Origin: JAAOZN01 sp964421575
Lineage (GTDB): Archaea; Thermoproteota; Nitrososphaeria; Nitrososphaerales; JAAOZN01
Assembly (NCBI GenBank): GCA_964421575.1
Contig: CAYQXI010000107.1
Coordinates: forward strand, 1 to 24,264
Length of the DNA stretch: 24,264 nt
Direction: 5' to 3'
Shown: piece by piece, positions 8,144 through 15,406 of the stretch
How positions within the stretch are numbered: the stretch's first letter is position 1
Layout: every line of letters begins with the position of its first letter
The notes under the pieces: model-generated
The model's database searches: none
The model's input: only the letters and a program-made list of their open reading frames with translations
Told to the model about the DNA's origin: nothing
Translations under genes and position numbers: made by a program

Positions 8144-8566
8144 TTGCTGGAGGAAAGGTCTGCTGGCGCAATAGTTGTACACAGATCTGACGGGAAGGTA
8201 GAGTACCTCATTCTACACTACCCAGCTGGGCACTGGGACTTCCCTAAGGGGAATGTTGAGAAAGGCGAGAGCGAGCTCGACGCTGCCATCCGAGAGATCG
8301 GCGAAGAAACAGGTTTGACTGATCTAAAGTTCATTAACGGCTTCAAGAAGACGATACAATACTACTACAAAAAAGGAGATCAGCTGGTAAAGAAGACCGT
8401 AACCTTCTATCTAGCTGAAAGTAAAACAAAAGATGTCAAGCTGTCTTTTGAGCACCAAGGGTATGTTTGGCTTCCCATAGATGAAGCTTTAGCGAAAGTA
8501 ACCTATCAAAACGCGAGAAACGTCTTAAAAGAGGCCCATCGATTCCTAACACAAACAAAGCAGTGA
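8144..8566 (+). CDS. Nudix hydrolase, diadenosine-tetraphosphatase-like
   Basis: 140 residues with a complete Nudix box between 36 and 58: G36, E42, R50, E51, E54, E55 and G57 all sit at the spacing GX5EX7REUXEEXGU. The N-terminus ERSAGAIVV and the block WDFPKGNVEKGES are typical of the bis(5'-nucleosyl)-tetraphosphatase group (NUDT2-like), which cleave Ap4A and related stress dinucleotides. The substrate is inferred from this resemblance. The TTG start is supported by an in-frame stop 18 bases upstream and by the promoter element at fixed distance. The 3' end meets pyrF tail to tail, with two bases between the stop codons. Confidence 0.92.
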   Translation: MLEERSAGAIVVHRSDGKVEYLILHYPAGHWDFPKGNVEKGESELDAAIREIGEETGLTDLKFINGFKKTIQYYYKKGDQLVKKTVTFYLAESKTKDVKLSFEHQGYVWLPIDEALAKVTYQNARNVLKEAHRFLTQTKQ

Positions 8567-8568
8567 AG

Positions 8569-9324
8569 TCAGCGCGCTAACCAACTCCACTCCCTTAATC
8601 TTCTGGCCTCAGCAGTTCGGTCTGCTGAGTCGATTATAGATCTGCCCACGATCAGATAACTGGTACCAGCTTTAAGTGCGTCTAACGCTGAGCCACCTTG
8701 CACACCTACACCAGGCGAAAAGATGGGTAACATGTGGTTTGTTAAAGCGGCTACTTCTTCTATTATGCTCGGTCTCGTGGCGCCTACGATAAGCCCGTCA
8801 GCACCCCACTTTAAAGCCCTTTCAGCAAAGAGCCTGTAGAGCGGCTTAACGGAGCTTGATCTTAACTTGATCTTTAGCCCGTAGCCTTCTGAAGCGCCTT
8901 TATGGCTCATATAGGTTAGGAAGATCACACCCATACCTCTTTTATGCGCCTCCTCTATCGTAGGTTGGAGAGCGTCACGGTAACCCACTATTGGGTTCGC
9001 TATAAACGCATCAAACCCAGCCTCGTGAAGTAGTTTTACAACCGTTAGGTTGGTTGAGGAGATGTCGTTGAGCTTAAGGTCTGCTATCGTTTGCAGCCCC
9101 TTTTGATGAGCAGCCTCAACTACTCGCCTAAGATCCCGTAGGGCTAGAGGTAGGAGGAGATGGTAGTTAATCTTCACAGCGGCTAACTCACAACCAAGCT
9201 GCTCGATAAGATGCAACGCAGATTCTAACAGATCCTCTTCTATGTTGAGATCCAACGCGAGCACGAGCCGACTCTTATGGGATTTAGAAGCCTCTTCTAA
9301 GCGTTCTCTAAACGAGTTGGTCAA
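8569..9324 (-). CDS. pyrF: Orotidine 5'-phosphate decarboxylase
   Basis: Decarboxylates OMP to UMP, the final step of de novo UMP synthesis. The 251 residues form a single TIM-barrel domain. Motifs in order: LVLALDLN (20-27), VKINYHLL (50-57), the catalytic ADLKLNDI with D82, K84 and D87, the phosphate-binding region FSPGVGVQGG (202-211), and YLIVGRSII (223-231). The start is a TTG overlapping the stop of the upstream gene (TTGA), so the two genes on this strand are translationally coupled. A later in-frame ATG would remove the first barrel strand. No other pyrimidine gene adjoins it. No terminator is visible in the two-base gap to the Nudix gene. Confidence 0.95.
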   Translation of the reverse strand: MTNSFRERLEEASKSHKSRLVLALDLNIEEDLLESALHLIEQLGCELAAVKINYHLLLPLALRDLRRVVEAAHQKGLQTIADLKLNDISSTNLTVVKLLHEAGFDAFIANPIVGYRDALQPTIEEAHKRGMGVIFLTYMSHKGASEGYGLKIKLRSSSVKPLYRLFAERALKWGADGLIVGATRPSIIEEVAALTNHMLPIFSPGVGVQGGSALDALKAGTSYLIVGRSIIDSADRTAEARRLREWSWLAR

Positions 9325-9989
9325 AGCGACACCAGAGGATGCGGAACTTTTAGCCTAATAACTTTAAGGTAAACGTAGCCGTGCTCCTCTAACCTATCTG
9401 TATAGGATAACTCAGAGGAGTTTGTTGAATACTTTATGAAGCGCCCGCTGGGCTCTTTATCCAACCAGCAGTAGAAGAAGATGGATGTTTCGTCAAACTC
9501 ATCTAGACGGGTGAAGACACCAGCAACCCAACCCCCATCTGCTCTATATGTGAAGATAGGTAGAGGGGACTCTTCGAAGAGCATCCTATATGCTCCAACT
9601 TTTGCTAAGCTGACCAGATCCGCCACCTCTATTGAAGGGATCTTCTCCAGCTTTCTCCCCTCATTCTGCTCAAAATCCTTCGATAACTTCTGCACAGAAA
9701 CGATGGGTGTGTAGAGGATGAATGATGGGGTGTTAGATATACGCACTTCTTCTAAGCCGGCGGAGTTACGGTACTCAAGAAAGTGACCAGATTTATCCGT
9801 AGTGGAGTAGTAAAATACTGGTCTGTTGAAGTATGTATCCACGTGAACAGCTAACCTTAACCCTTCTTTAGAGGGGAAGGAGAAGACGAGCATAGGTACA
9901 CGTTCGAGCGCACAGGCTAACCTACCTAACTCCTTTAAGTCGAGGAGCTCCGTGAATATGGCTGCACCTACTTTCTTCCGCACGCCCAT
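9321..9989 (-). CDS. Unrecognised protein upstream of pyrF
   Basis: 222 residues from the chosen ATG. The sequence is a mixed alpha/beta soluble protein without signal peptide or membrane helix. I do not recognise a family. The two halves look alike in places (PMLVFSFPSKEGLRLAVHVD and PLPIFTYRADGGWVAGVFTR, each followed by an F-Y-containing strand and a K/SGxFxxY segment), which hints at an internal duplication. The frame is open back to a GTG at 10040, but that start would leave only 15 bases to the divergent DUF72 gene. ATG 9989 has GGAG eight bases upstream and a TATA-like box at the right distance, so I prefer it. It overlaps pyrF at its end; a role near nucleotide metabolism is only suggested by that. 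Confidence 0.75.
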   Translation of the reverse strand: MGVRKKVGAAIFTELLDLKELGRLACALERVPMLVFSFPSKEGLRLAVHVDTYFNRPVFYYSTTDKSGHFLEYRNSAGLEEVRISNTPSFILYTPIVSVQKLSKDFEQNEGRKLEKIPSIEVADLVSLAKVGAYRMLFEESPLPIFTYRADGGWVAGVFTRLDEFDETSIFFYCWLDKEPSGRFIKYSTNSSELSYTDRLEEHGYVYLKVIRLKVPHPLVSL

Positions 9990-9997
9990 CACCTTAA

Positions 9998-10001
9998 CTC
10001 C
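9998..10001 (-). promoter_or_regulatory. Shine-Dalgarno GGAG deciding the start at 9989
   Basis: GGAG lies eight bases before the ATG at 9989 on the minus strand. It supports that codon over the GTG at 10040. Confidence 0.4.
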
Positions 10002-10010
10002 TATCTCCAC

Positions 10011-10020
10011 GTTAAATAGG
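10011..10020 (-). promoter_or_regulatory. TATA-like box for the pyrF-side operon
   Basis: On the minus strand this reads CCTATTTAAC, centred about 26 bases before the ATG at 9989. It lies within the 66 bases separating the divergent genes once the shorter start is accepted. Confidence 0.4.
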
Positions 10021-10031
10021 TTTTTACATAA
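10021..10031 (+). promoter_or_regulatory. TATA-like box for the DUF72 gene
   Basis: TTTTTACATAA is centred about 30 bases before the ATG at 10056 and adjoins the oppositely oriented box. The two promoters sit back to back. This is a weak match, accepted on position. Confidence 0.3.
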
Positions 10032-10055
10032 CCTCCTCACCCCTTACCCTCTGGG

Positions 10056-10787
10056 ATGGTAAAGAGGATTAAAGTCGGGTGCTGCGGCTTAGCCGGGCTA
10101 TCCCTAACAGAGTACTCAAAGAGGTTTGAGGTAGTAGAGCTTCAATCAACCTTCTATAAGCTACCTTTACCTAAAACTGCTTTAAGGTGGAGGAGCAGCG
10201 TCGCTGAGGAGTTTGAGTTCACCATGAAAGCTTTCCAAGGGATCACCCACCCCATATCCAGTCCGACTTGGAGAAGAGCAGGAAGCCAGAAGCCGAAGGA
10301 GAGGCAGGAAGCCTATGGGCATCTGCAACTAACCGAAGAGAACTTCGAATGCTGGCGTAAGACGCTGCAAATCTTCCAACTTCTTAAAGCGACCTTCTGC
10401 GTAATCAACCTACCACCATCGTTCAGCAGAACAGAAGAGAATGTGAAGAGGCTCCTAAACTTCTTCAAAGGAAGTAATATCAACATAGGCATCGAATTTA
10501 GGCATCCTAGCTGGTTCAAGGATAGCCACCTTACAGCAGAGGATCTAAAGAAGATCGGGGCTGTGCACATAGTCGACCCGCTAGTAACCAAGCCTCTTAT
10601 AGAGACGGAGATACAGTACTTCCGGCTGCATGGACTCGGCCCCAAACCCTACGCCTATAAATATAGTGATGATGATCTGCGTAAGCTACGTGGGATAGTT
10701 AAGGAGCAGAGCGCAGAAACCGTTTACGTCTTGTTTAATAACACAAATATGCGTGAAGATGCCCAACGCTTACTCAAGATGCTCTAA
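10056..10787 (+). CDS. DUF72 (YecE-like) TIM-barrel protein
   Basis: 243 residues matching the DUF72 family from end to end. Visible blocks: KVGCCGLAG (6-14), VVELQSTFYKLP (26-37, where most members have VEINSTFY), FEFTMKAFQGITHP (53-66), INLPPSF (117-123), GIEFRHPSW (145-153), YFRLHG (188-193) and VYVLFNNT (223-230). The fold is a TIM barrel; the biochemical role of the family is not established to my knowledge. The ATG at 10056 starts right at the conserved first strand. It is divergent from the pyrF-side genes and is followed closely by a small helical gene that probably shares its message. Confidence 0.92.
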   Translation: MVKRIKVGCCGLAGLSLTEYSKRFEVVELQSTFYKLPLPKTALRWRSSVAEEFEFTMKAFQGITHPISSPTWRRAGSQKPKERQEAYGHLQLTEENFECWRKTLQIFQLLKATFCVINLPPSFSRTEENVKRLLNFFKGSNINIGIEFRHPSWFKDSHLTAEDLKKIGAVHIVDPLVTKPLIETEIQYFRLHGLGPKPYAYKYSDDDLRKLRGIVKEQSAETVYVLFNNTNMREDAQRLLKML

Positions 10788-10791
10788 ACAG

Positions 10792-11163
10792 GTGCCTGGA
10801 GGTTTGAGGAGCTACCAAGAGAATAGGCTGGAGCGCATCAAATCAGAGCTTCAGTCGACATACACCCAACTAAAACAGATGGATTCATCAAACACGTTAG
10901 CTGGAAAGAGGTTTGAGTTATGGAAGGCAAGGTGTAGGCTCGAGCTCGTAATACTGTTGATTAAAATCTCATATGGTGTTGATTATGAAGATAGGAGGGC
11001 AAGATATACGATGGAGGGGGAGCCGCAGAAGGTTTTTGGTAAGGTGCTTGAGTTAATAGCCGACGCCTTAAACAGCCTCCCAGCCACCAATGTTTATGAA
11101 GTTTTAGAGAAAGTGAGAGAGGCAAGAGATCTTCTTTCGCTGCTTGAATCTAAGAAACTCTAA
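10792..11163 (+). CDS. Small helical protein of unknown function
   Basis: About 123 residues, almost wholly helical and rich in charged residues, with heptad-like Leu/Ile spacing (ERIKSELQSTYTQLKQM and LELIADALNSL). No family is recognised; it might be a small oligomeric or RNA-associated protein, but nothing in the sequence fixes this. The start is uncertain: GTG 10753 would overlap the DUF72 gene, GTG 10792 is the first start after its stop, and TTG 10804 is preceded directly by GGAGG in the same arrangement as the THEP1 gene. I use 10792. The 3' end overlaps the convergent eL22-like gene by 14 bases. It is probably read from the DUF72 promoter. Confidence 0.65.
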   Translation: MPGGLRSYQENRLERIKSELQSTYTQLKQMDSSNTLAGKRFELWKARCRLELVILLIKISYGVDYEDRRARYTMEGEPQKVFGKVLELIADALNSLPATNVYEVLEKVREARDLLSLLESKKL

Positions 11164-11437
11164 CCTCTTCCTTCAGTTTTACGAAGTTCATTTCGCTACC
11201 CTTAACTAGTATCCTATACTTCCGTCTCAACCCTTGGAGGTAGAGAAACCTCTTTAGATAAACCTTTAACCTTCTAGCAGTCATCTCACTTCTACTGCCC
11301 TTGCTCACCATTACTTTATCATCTTGTGCCGAAGCTTCTACACCGACACGCTCTTTTAGAAAACTAGCTAGGTTCTGTGTGAGATCTTTGAGTTCATTCA
11401 TCTTAATCATTATCAATCCATCTTCAGCCTTCTTCAA
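11150..11437 (-). CDS. Small basic protein resembling eukaryotic ribosomal protein eL22
   Basis: 95 residues, strongly basic. Comparing from memory with human eL22, two blocks agree without gaps: FLKERVGV (26-33) with FLQERIKV, and residues 54-77 with the human stretch starting KRYLKYLTKK, sharing R55, L57, K58, K62, L65, L70, R71 and R75 plus conservative changes at R63, F64 and I76. eL22 is a large-subunit protein thought to be eukaryote-specific apart from reports in Asgard archaea, so the assignment is tentative. The start is TTG, placed immediately after the purA stop with no gap, and GAGGTG lies just upstream, so it is very probably translated with purA. ATGs at residues 10 and 13 are alternatives. 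The acidic tail of eukaryotic eL22 is missing. Confidence 0.55.
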   Translation of the reverse strand: MKKAEDGLIMIKMNELKDLTQNLASFLKERVGVEASAQDDKVMVSKGSRSEMTARRLKVYLKRFLYLQGLRRKYRILVKGSEMNFVKLKEEVRVS

Positions 11438-12448
11438 CTACACCTCACCTCTCCTATCAATCATATCCTCGACGTTAGGACCTGTTCCTATAAGTGTTAC
11501 CTTCACGCCAGTCTCCTCCTCGATCTTCCTCACAAAGCTCTTAGCCTCGTTTGAGAGGTCCTCGAACCTCTTAACACCAGCATCACACGGGAAGAGAACA
11601 TCAAGCTTTGTTAGCGCGATCTGCGTACCGCTGTTAAGGATGCAAGCACGCTTCGCTAACTTGAAGTTGAACGGTGCAGCCCTCCTCATCCTACCCGTGA
11701 CCGTACCGAACTCACACCACCCCCTTTTGACAACCTCCTCTGGTGAGAGCTCGCCCTCTAAAGGTCCTTCACCAACCCTTGTAAAGTATGCCTTGAAGAC
11801 CACGATGACTTCGCCGACTCTAAGAGGACCTAACCCTACATCAGCACAAGCTGCGGAAGCGGTGGTGTCTTTGGAAGTCACATAAGGGTAGGTTCCGTGG
11901 TAGAGTGACAGGAAGGTGCCTTGTGTGCCCTCAACTAATACCTGTTTACCTTCATCCAAAGCATTATTGACTTCGCCAGCCACATCGGTTAAGAATTCTT
12001 GTAGAGAGGGTATGTCTCTTGCAACCCTACCTTTTCTAAGGACCCTATCTGCATTCGCAGGACCTGTGCCACTACCTGTTGTCCCGATCTTCTCCTTTAG
12101 ATGACCGACCCTATCCCGTTGGATATGCTCCTCCTCAATAACTCCAGCTTGGAAGTCAACGCCTAACCGCCCTCTTACACCCGTCAACTCAACTTCTTCA
12201 ACTAGGATCTGGGGGTTAACCACAACCCCGGCGCCAATAAGCAGTCGCGTCCGCGGATTTACGAAGGCACTTGGCACTAATCTGACCTTGTAGGTCTTGT
12301 TGCCAGCCACTACAGTGTGTCCAGCGTTAGGGCCTACACCCCCTCTAACAGCTACATCAACCTTATCCTTAACTGCTAGGTAGGATATCACCTTCCCTTT
12401 TCCCTCATCACCAAAAGCTCCACCTACGATCAAAACCGCTTTGGACAT
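11438..12448 (-). CDS. purA: Adenylosuccinate synthetase, short archaeal form
   Basis: Joins IMP and aspartate using GTP to make adenylosuccinate, the first committed step to AMP. At 336 residues it is the short archaeal type (bacterial forms are about 430). Motifs: GGAFGDEGKGK (9-19) with catalytic D14, GPNAGHT (39-45) with catalytic H44, IGTTGSGTGPA (121-131), LVEGTQGTFLSLYHGTYPYV (171-190), the RVGEGP block (224-229) and GRMRRAAPF (252-260). The C-terminal GTP-base region ALTKLDVL (278-285) is also present. Start ATG 12448 gives the canonical N-terminus. A promoter-like element in the 36-base gap after the prenyltransferase gene suggests that it can be transcribed on its own. The eL22-like gene follows with no gap. 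Confidence 0.96.
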   Translation of the reverse strand: MSKAVLIVGGAFGDEGKGKVISYLAVKDKVDVAVRGGVGPNAGHTVVAGNKTYKVRLVPSAFVNPRTRLLIGAGVVVNPQILVEEVELTGVRGRLGVDFQAGVIEEEHIQRDRVGHLKEKIGTTGSGTGPANADRVLRKGRVARDIPSLQEFLTDVAGEVNNALDEGKQVLVEGTQGTFLSLYHGTYPYVTSKDTTASAACADVGLGPLRVGEVIVVFKAYFTRVGEGPLEGELSPEEVVKRGWCEFGTVTGRMRRAAPFNFKLAKRACILNSGTQIALTKLDVLFPCDAGVKRFEDLSNEAKSFVRKIEEETGVKVTLIGTGPNVEDMIDRRGEV

Positions 12449-12469
12449 ATGCCCTTAACCCCCTACCTG

Positions 12470-12483
12470 TAGCCCATTAATTA
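12470..12483 (-). promoter_or_regulatory. TATA-type promoter element of purA
   Basis: On the minus strand this reads TAATTAATGGGCTA and ends 21 bases before the purA ATG, the same 14 bases and spacing as before the Nudix gene. It begins one base after the upstream stop codon, so purA and the eL22-like gene may form their own transcription unit. Confidence 0.45.
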
Positions 12484-12484
12484 A

Positions 12485-13267
12485 CTATCTACCGAACCTC
12501 CTGTCACGCTGCTGATAGATTCTTATAGCCCTCATTAAATCAATCTTTCTGAACTCCGGCCAAAATGTATCTAAGAAAACTAGCTCGCTATATGCTGACT
12601 GCCAAAGAAGGAAGCCACTAAGCCTCTCTTCACCAGAGGTTCTTATTATCAAGTCAGGGTCTGGGTGGGGTAGATGAGCCGTGTATAGGTGCTGCTCTAT
12701 AATCTCAGCATTTATGCTCGAGGGGTCTAGCCTACCTTCCTTCACTTCCTCACATATCCTCCTAACAGCATCTACTATCTCACTCCTACCACCATATGCC
12801 AGAGCTATGTTTAGGAAGTGTTGATTGTAGTTAGCGGTCTCTTGTTCGATGTCAGAGAGTAGTGATCGAATGCTTTCAGGTAAAAGATCTATCTTACCGA
12901 TCCCCTTCACCCTAACCTTATACTTGTGTATACGCTCGTCTTTAAGAAGCTCCTTCAGCTTCTCCTCAATTATCGCAAAGAGTTCATCTACTTCTTCCTT
13001 CGGTCTGTTGAAGTTTTCAGTTGAGAAGGCGAAGATAGTAACACTCTCTATCCCGAGCTTATAACACCATTCAATAAGGTTCTTGGCGTTCTCGGCACCA
13101 AAATAGTGGCCTAATGTGGGTGGCAGCGATTTTTCCCTTGCCCATCTTCTGTTTCCATCTAAGATTACTCCTATATGCTTTGGCTTCTCCTTCTTTGATA
13201 TCTGGTGCTCAAGATACCTTTCATATATCTTGTAGACGCCAAAAACTTTCAATAATGTCTGAAGCAA
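12485..13267 (-). CDS. uppS: cis-Prenyltransferase (undecaprenyl/polyprenyl diphosphate synthase family)
   Basis: Extends an allylic diphosphate with isopentenyl diphosphate in cis configuration; in archaea this supplies the long-chain polyprenyl (dolichol-type) lipid carrier for glycosylation. 260 residues. Signature blocks: HIGVILDGNRRWA (31-43) with catalytic D37, TIFAFSTENFNRP (about 77-89), ALAYGGR in the middle, and the C-terminal PDPDLIIRTSGEERLSGFLL with LVFLDTFWPEF. The N-terminus carries about 30 extra residues before the first motif, an amphipathic helix. The TTG start is set by AGGTGA six bases upstream, which itself overlaps the stop of the DUF373 gene six bases away. Tight spacing suggests an operon with that membrane protein. 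The chain length made cannot be read from sequence. Confidence 0.95.
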   Translation of the reverse strand: MLQTLLKVFGVYKIYERYLEHQISKKEKPKHIGVILDGNRRWAREKSLPPTLGHYFGAENAKNLIEWCYKLGIESVTIFAFSTENFNRPKEEVDELFAIIEEKLKELLKDERIHKYKVRVKGIGKIDLLPESIRSLLSDIEQETANYNQHFLNIALAYGGRSEIVDAVRRICEEVKEGRLDPSSINAEIIEQHLYTAHLPHPDPDLIIRTSGEERLSGFLLWQSAYSELVFLDTFWPEFRKIDLMRAIRIYQQRDRRFGR

Positions 13268-13273
13268 GTCGAT

Positions 13274-13279
13274 TCACCT
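13274..13279 (-). promoter_or_regulatory. Ribosome binding site of the prenyltransferase gene
   Basis: AGGTGA on the minus strand lies six bases before the TTG at 13267 and includes the TGA stop of the DUF373 gene. It fixes the TTG start and suggests translational coupling. Confidence 0.5.
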
Positions 13280-14386
13280 ACGAAGCCTTTTAGCAATAAC
13301 ATACTGGTAGACCAAAGAGACGACAAGAAATAGTATTGCTAAGCCGATTAAGAGGAGCGAGGTAAGGTAGGCTGGGCTGCCTTTACCTAACAGGATTAGG
13401 GAGATCTGGGTCATGGGGAAGTATAGTAGGAGTAAGATAAGTAGGTTTGTGGCGGTTCTAAGAACCTTATAGCTATGCCTAATCCAGTGGTAGAGGGCTG
13501 AGCCAGCAAGATAAATACCAACACCTATCCAGATTAAGTTAATGGTCTCTTGTAGAAACAAGCCTATGAGGTAGGCGCCATACTCAAAGAAGAGCTCCGG
13601 CTGAACCAAAATCTTAGCGTACTCAGGTGTGCCACTTACTGATGTGTAACCCACATATACTGCTGAAATGAGTATAAGTACAGACGCTAAAGCAGAGAAG
13701 AATCTTAAGTAAGCAGAGGGTCTCATCTGTGTCACTGCTGAAACGAGCTTATCTAAATCGAAACCCCGCGCGATAAAAGCCAGACCCAGTATAAGTAAGG
13801 CAGCAGCGATAGCCTCAGTCGTCTTACCCAGCGCCGTTAGTATACCGAATGTTAAAAGTAGAAGACCGGGGACCCCTAAGAAGAACCTTGAGTACCTTGG
13901 GTCATACACCAACATTTTAATGTACCTCGATAAAATCGCATATGACGCCTCGACACTTTCGCTGTGCTTAATTACGACTCTACGCACAGATAAAATCGGC
14001 TTAAGGTTTTGCACAACTGGGATCACATATTCGTCTTCAGCACCGTCTGAGACAAAGACTATACCATCGACTTTATGTGATGCGAGGATGCTCTTTGTCT
14101 CCTCCATTATCTTTCGATCTGCTTCGATCCCCATCTTCTGCGTGCCAGCCACTACAGCGACTTCAACCGAGTACCCCTGCTGTAACAGCTCATCGTGCTC
14201 CTTGATTGCTGCGAAGATCGTGTTTGCGTCTGCTTCTTCGGGGTCTGCCAGAGCCAGCCTTGTCGCTGCTACTAGACATTTGTCTCTACCTATAATAGGC
14301 GTTGCTAAACCGGTTTTTACACCTACATCATCATCTCTGTCAACACATAGAACGAGTAATGCTGGTTTGGCTCCGGCTTCCCCCAA
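13274..14386 (-). CDS. DUF373 family multi-pass membrane protein
   Basis: 370 residues. The first 160 form a cytosolic-looking domain with the DUF373 hallmarks LVLCVDRDDDVGVKTGL (11-27), TPIIGR (29-34), RLALADPEEADANTIFAAIK (43-62) and VSDGAEDEYVIP (112-123), the last resembling a nucleotide- or metal-binding loop. About seven hydrophobic helices follow, roughly at 168-186, 190-206, 228-248, 266-284, 286-302, 312-334 and 340-364, ending in a basic tail. The family is widespread in archaea and its function is not established to my knowledge. The start is TTG 14386, with a GGAAAAGG stretch upstream. It lies between a coiled-coil protein gene and the cis-prenyltransferase, so a link to lipid carriers is possible but not shown. 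Confidence 0.9.
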   Translation of the reverse strand: MGEAGAKPALLVLCVDRDDDVGVKTGLATPIIGRDKCLVAATRLALADPEEADANTIFAAIKEHDELLQQGYSVEVAVVAGTQKMGIEADRKIMEETKSILASHKVDGIVFVSDGAEDEYVIPVVQNLKPILSVRRVVIKHSESVEASYAILSRYIKMLVYDPRYSRFFLGVPGLLLLTFGILTALGKTTEAIAAALLILGLAFIARGFDLDKLVSAVTQMRPSAYLRFFSALASVLILISAVYVGYTSVSGTPEYAKILVQPELFFEYGAYLIGLFLQETINLIWIGVGIYLAGSALYHWIRHSYKVLRTATNLLILLLLYFPMTQISLILLGKGSPAYLTSLLLIGLAILFLVVSLVYQYVIAKRLRR

Positions 14387-14418
14387 CCTTTTCCTAAAAC
14401 CTTACTACGCTCTACTAC

Positions 14419-15291
14419 TTAAGCGATTTCATCCTCAGGATTTAGAAGTAGTTTCAGTTCGCCTAACTCGACTTTCTTCCCTTCCAAAAGCCTATTGCGA
14501 ATATCTTCTCTTAATCTGCTTATCTCTTGACTTAGCTTCTCTTTCGCCTTTTTCGCTTCTTCTCGGCGTTTTGCCTCTAGGATCTCTCTTCGCTTAGCCA
14601 AGCTCTCTAACAGTTTGGTCTGTAGGTTTTCTAATTGCTGCTCCTTTTCTTGTATCGTGTCGTTCAGCCGCTTCAGCTCGCTTTGCAGATTTTCCCGTCT
14701 TTCAAGTAGCTTAGAGATCGCCTCCTTAGTCGCCTCTATTTTCCTCTTCGCTTCATCGATCTTGACTCTGACCTCCTTTAATCTTTCAGAAAGATTTGTT
14801 GATTCTACTGAGAGTTGTTTGAGCTTCTCTAACGAAGCCTCTCTCTGCTCGATCTCAGCCTTTTTCAAATGCATCTCTTTTATCCTTATTAGTAGAGCCT
14901 TCTCCTGTTCTCTGGTTAATCTTTCGGTCTGCAGCCTCCACTCTAACTCAGCTATAACCCGCTCTACATCTTCAGGAGACTCCTCCCTATAGATTCTCCT
15001 CACCACCGCGAGCTCCTTCTTGCTTGTGGTAAGCGTGTGTAGAGTATCTTGCATTTTGGCTCTAAGCTGTTTGCTCTCATCAATCAACAGTCTCAATCCA
15101 CTTAACTCGCTATCTCTGAGGTTTCTTTGCGCCTTGAGCTGATCGCTTATCTCTTTTAGGCTCATCAGCACATTACGCCTTTCCTCCCGCATACCTTTGA
15201 TCTCCTCTATAAGTCTCCTTTTCTCCTGTGCTAGAGAAGAGATCTCCTCTTCTAAGACCTTTAGATCAGGGTGCAGGTGGGATGCAGCCAT
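14419..15291 (-). CDS. Long coiled-coil protein, archaeal COG1340 type
   Basis: 290 residues from the chosen ATG, nearly all predicted coiled coil with dense Glu, Lys, Arg and Leu and few aromatic residues. A break in the middle (SPEDVERVIAELEWRLQTE, then LTREQEKALL) matches the hairpin turn characteristic of the archaeal coiled-coil group COG1340, so the protein probably folds back into an antiparallel pair. These proteins are sometimes labelled phosphoserine-phosphatase-like, but no phosphatase motif is present here. The frame also has TTG and GTG codons just upstream (15297 and 15294); ATG 15291 is preferred, with a TATA-like box about 29 bases before it. It heads the leftward cluster with DUF373, prenyltransferase and purA. 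Function unknown. Confidence 0.85.
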   Translation of the reverse strand: MAASHLHPDLKVLEEEISSLAQEKRRLIEEIKGMREERRNVLMSLKEISDQLKAQRNLRDSELSGLRLLIDESKQLRAKMQDTLHTLTTSKKELAVVRRIYREESPEDVERVIAELEWRLQTERLTREQEKALLIRIKEMHLKKAEIEQREASLEKLKQLSVESTNLSERLKEVRVKIDEAKRKIEATKEAISKLLERRENLQSELKRLNDTIQEKEQQLENLQTKLLESLAKRREILEAKRREEAKKAKEKLSQEISRLREDIRNRLLEGKKVELGELKLLLNPEDEIA

Positions 15292-15315
15292 CACCAAACT
15301 TCTCTAAGCAATCAG

Positions 15316-15325
15316 AATTAACTAT
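15316..15325 (-). promoter_or_regulatory. TATA-like box of the leftward cluster
   Basis: On the minus strand this reads ATAGTTAATT, centred about 29 bases before the ATG at 15291. It lies in the 115-base divergent region between the coiled-coil and THEP1 genes. Confidence 0.35.
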
Positions 15326-15363
15326 TTTGGTACGGTGTTAAATCTAATTTAATGCTACGTCGC

Positions 15364-15370
15364 CTATAAT
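15364..15370 (+). promoter_or_regulatory. TATA-like box of the THEP1-RNase HII pair
   Basis: CTATAAT is centred about 40 bases before the TTG at 15407, which would leave a leader of some 15 bases ending in GGAGGT. A second AT-rich stretch at 15344-15352 is a weaker alternative. Confidence 0.35.
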
Positions 15371-15400
15371 AGGAGGGGGCTACCGTAGTTTAGAGGCGCA

Positions 15401-15406
15401 GGAGGT
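15401..15406 (+). promoter_or_regulatory. GGAGGT directly against the THEP1 start codon
   Basis: GGAGGT is followed at once by TTG. No other start is possible: an in-frame TAG lies at 15386 and the Walker A motif begins at codon 10. The arrangement therefore seems genuine and repeats that of radA. Confidence 0.45.

Noticed and set aside
9990..10040. N-terminal extension of the pyrF-upstream protein from GTG 10040
   Set aside because: It would cover the TATA-like box and leave 15 bases between divergent genes. ATG 9989 has a properly spaced GGAG.
11301..11885. A 194-codon open frame opposite purA and the eL22-like gene
   Set aside because: It is low-complexity Ser/Leu/Thr-rich translation of the antisense strand of purA.
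13920..14597. A 225-codon open frame opposite the DUF373 and coiled-coil genes
   Set aside because: It spans the boundary of two well-supported genes on the other strand and shows no family features.
15298..15406. A small RNA gene or hairpin in the longest intergenic gap
   Set aside because: I saw promoter-like AT tracts but no convincing stem-loop or tRNA-like pattern.
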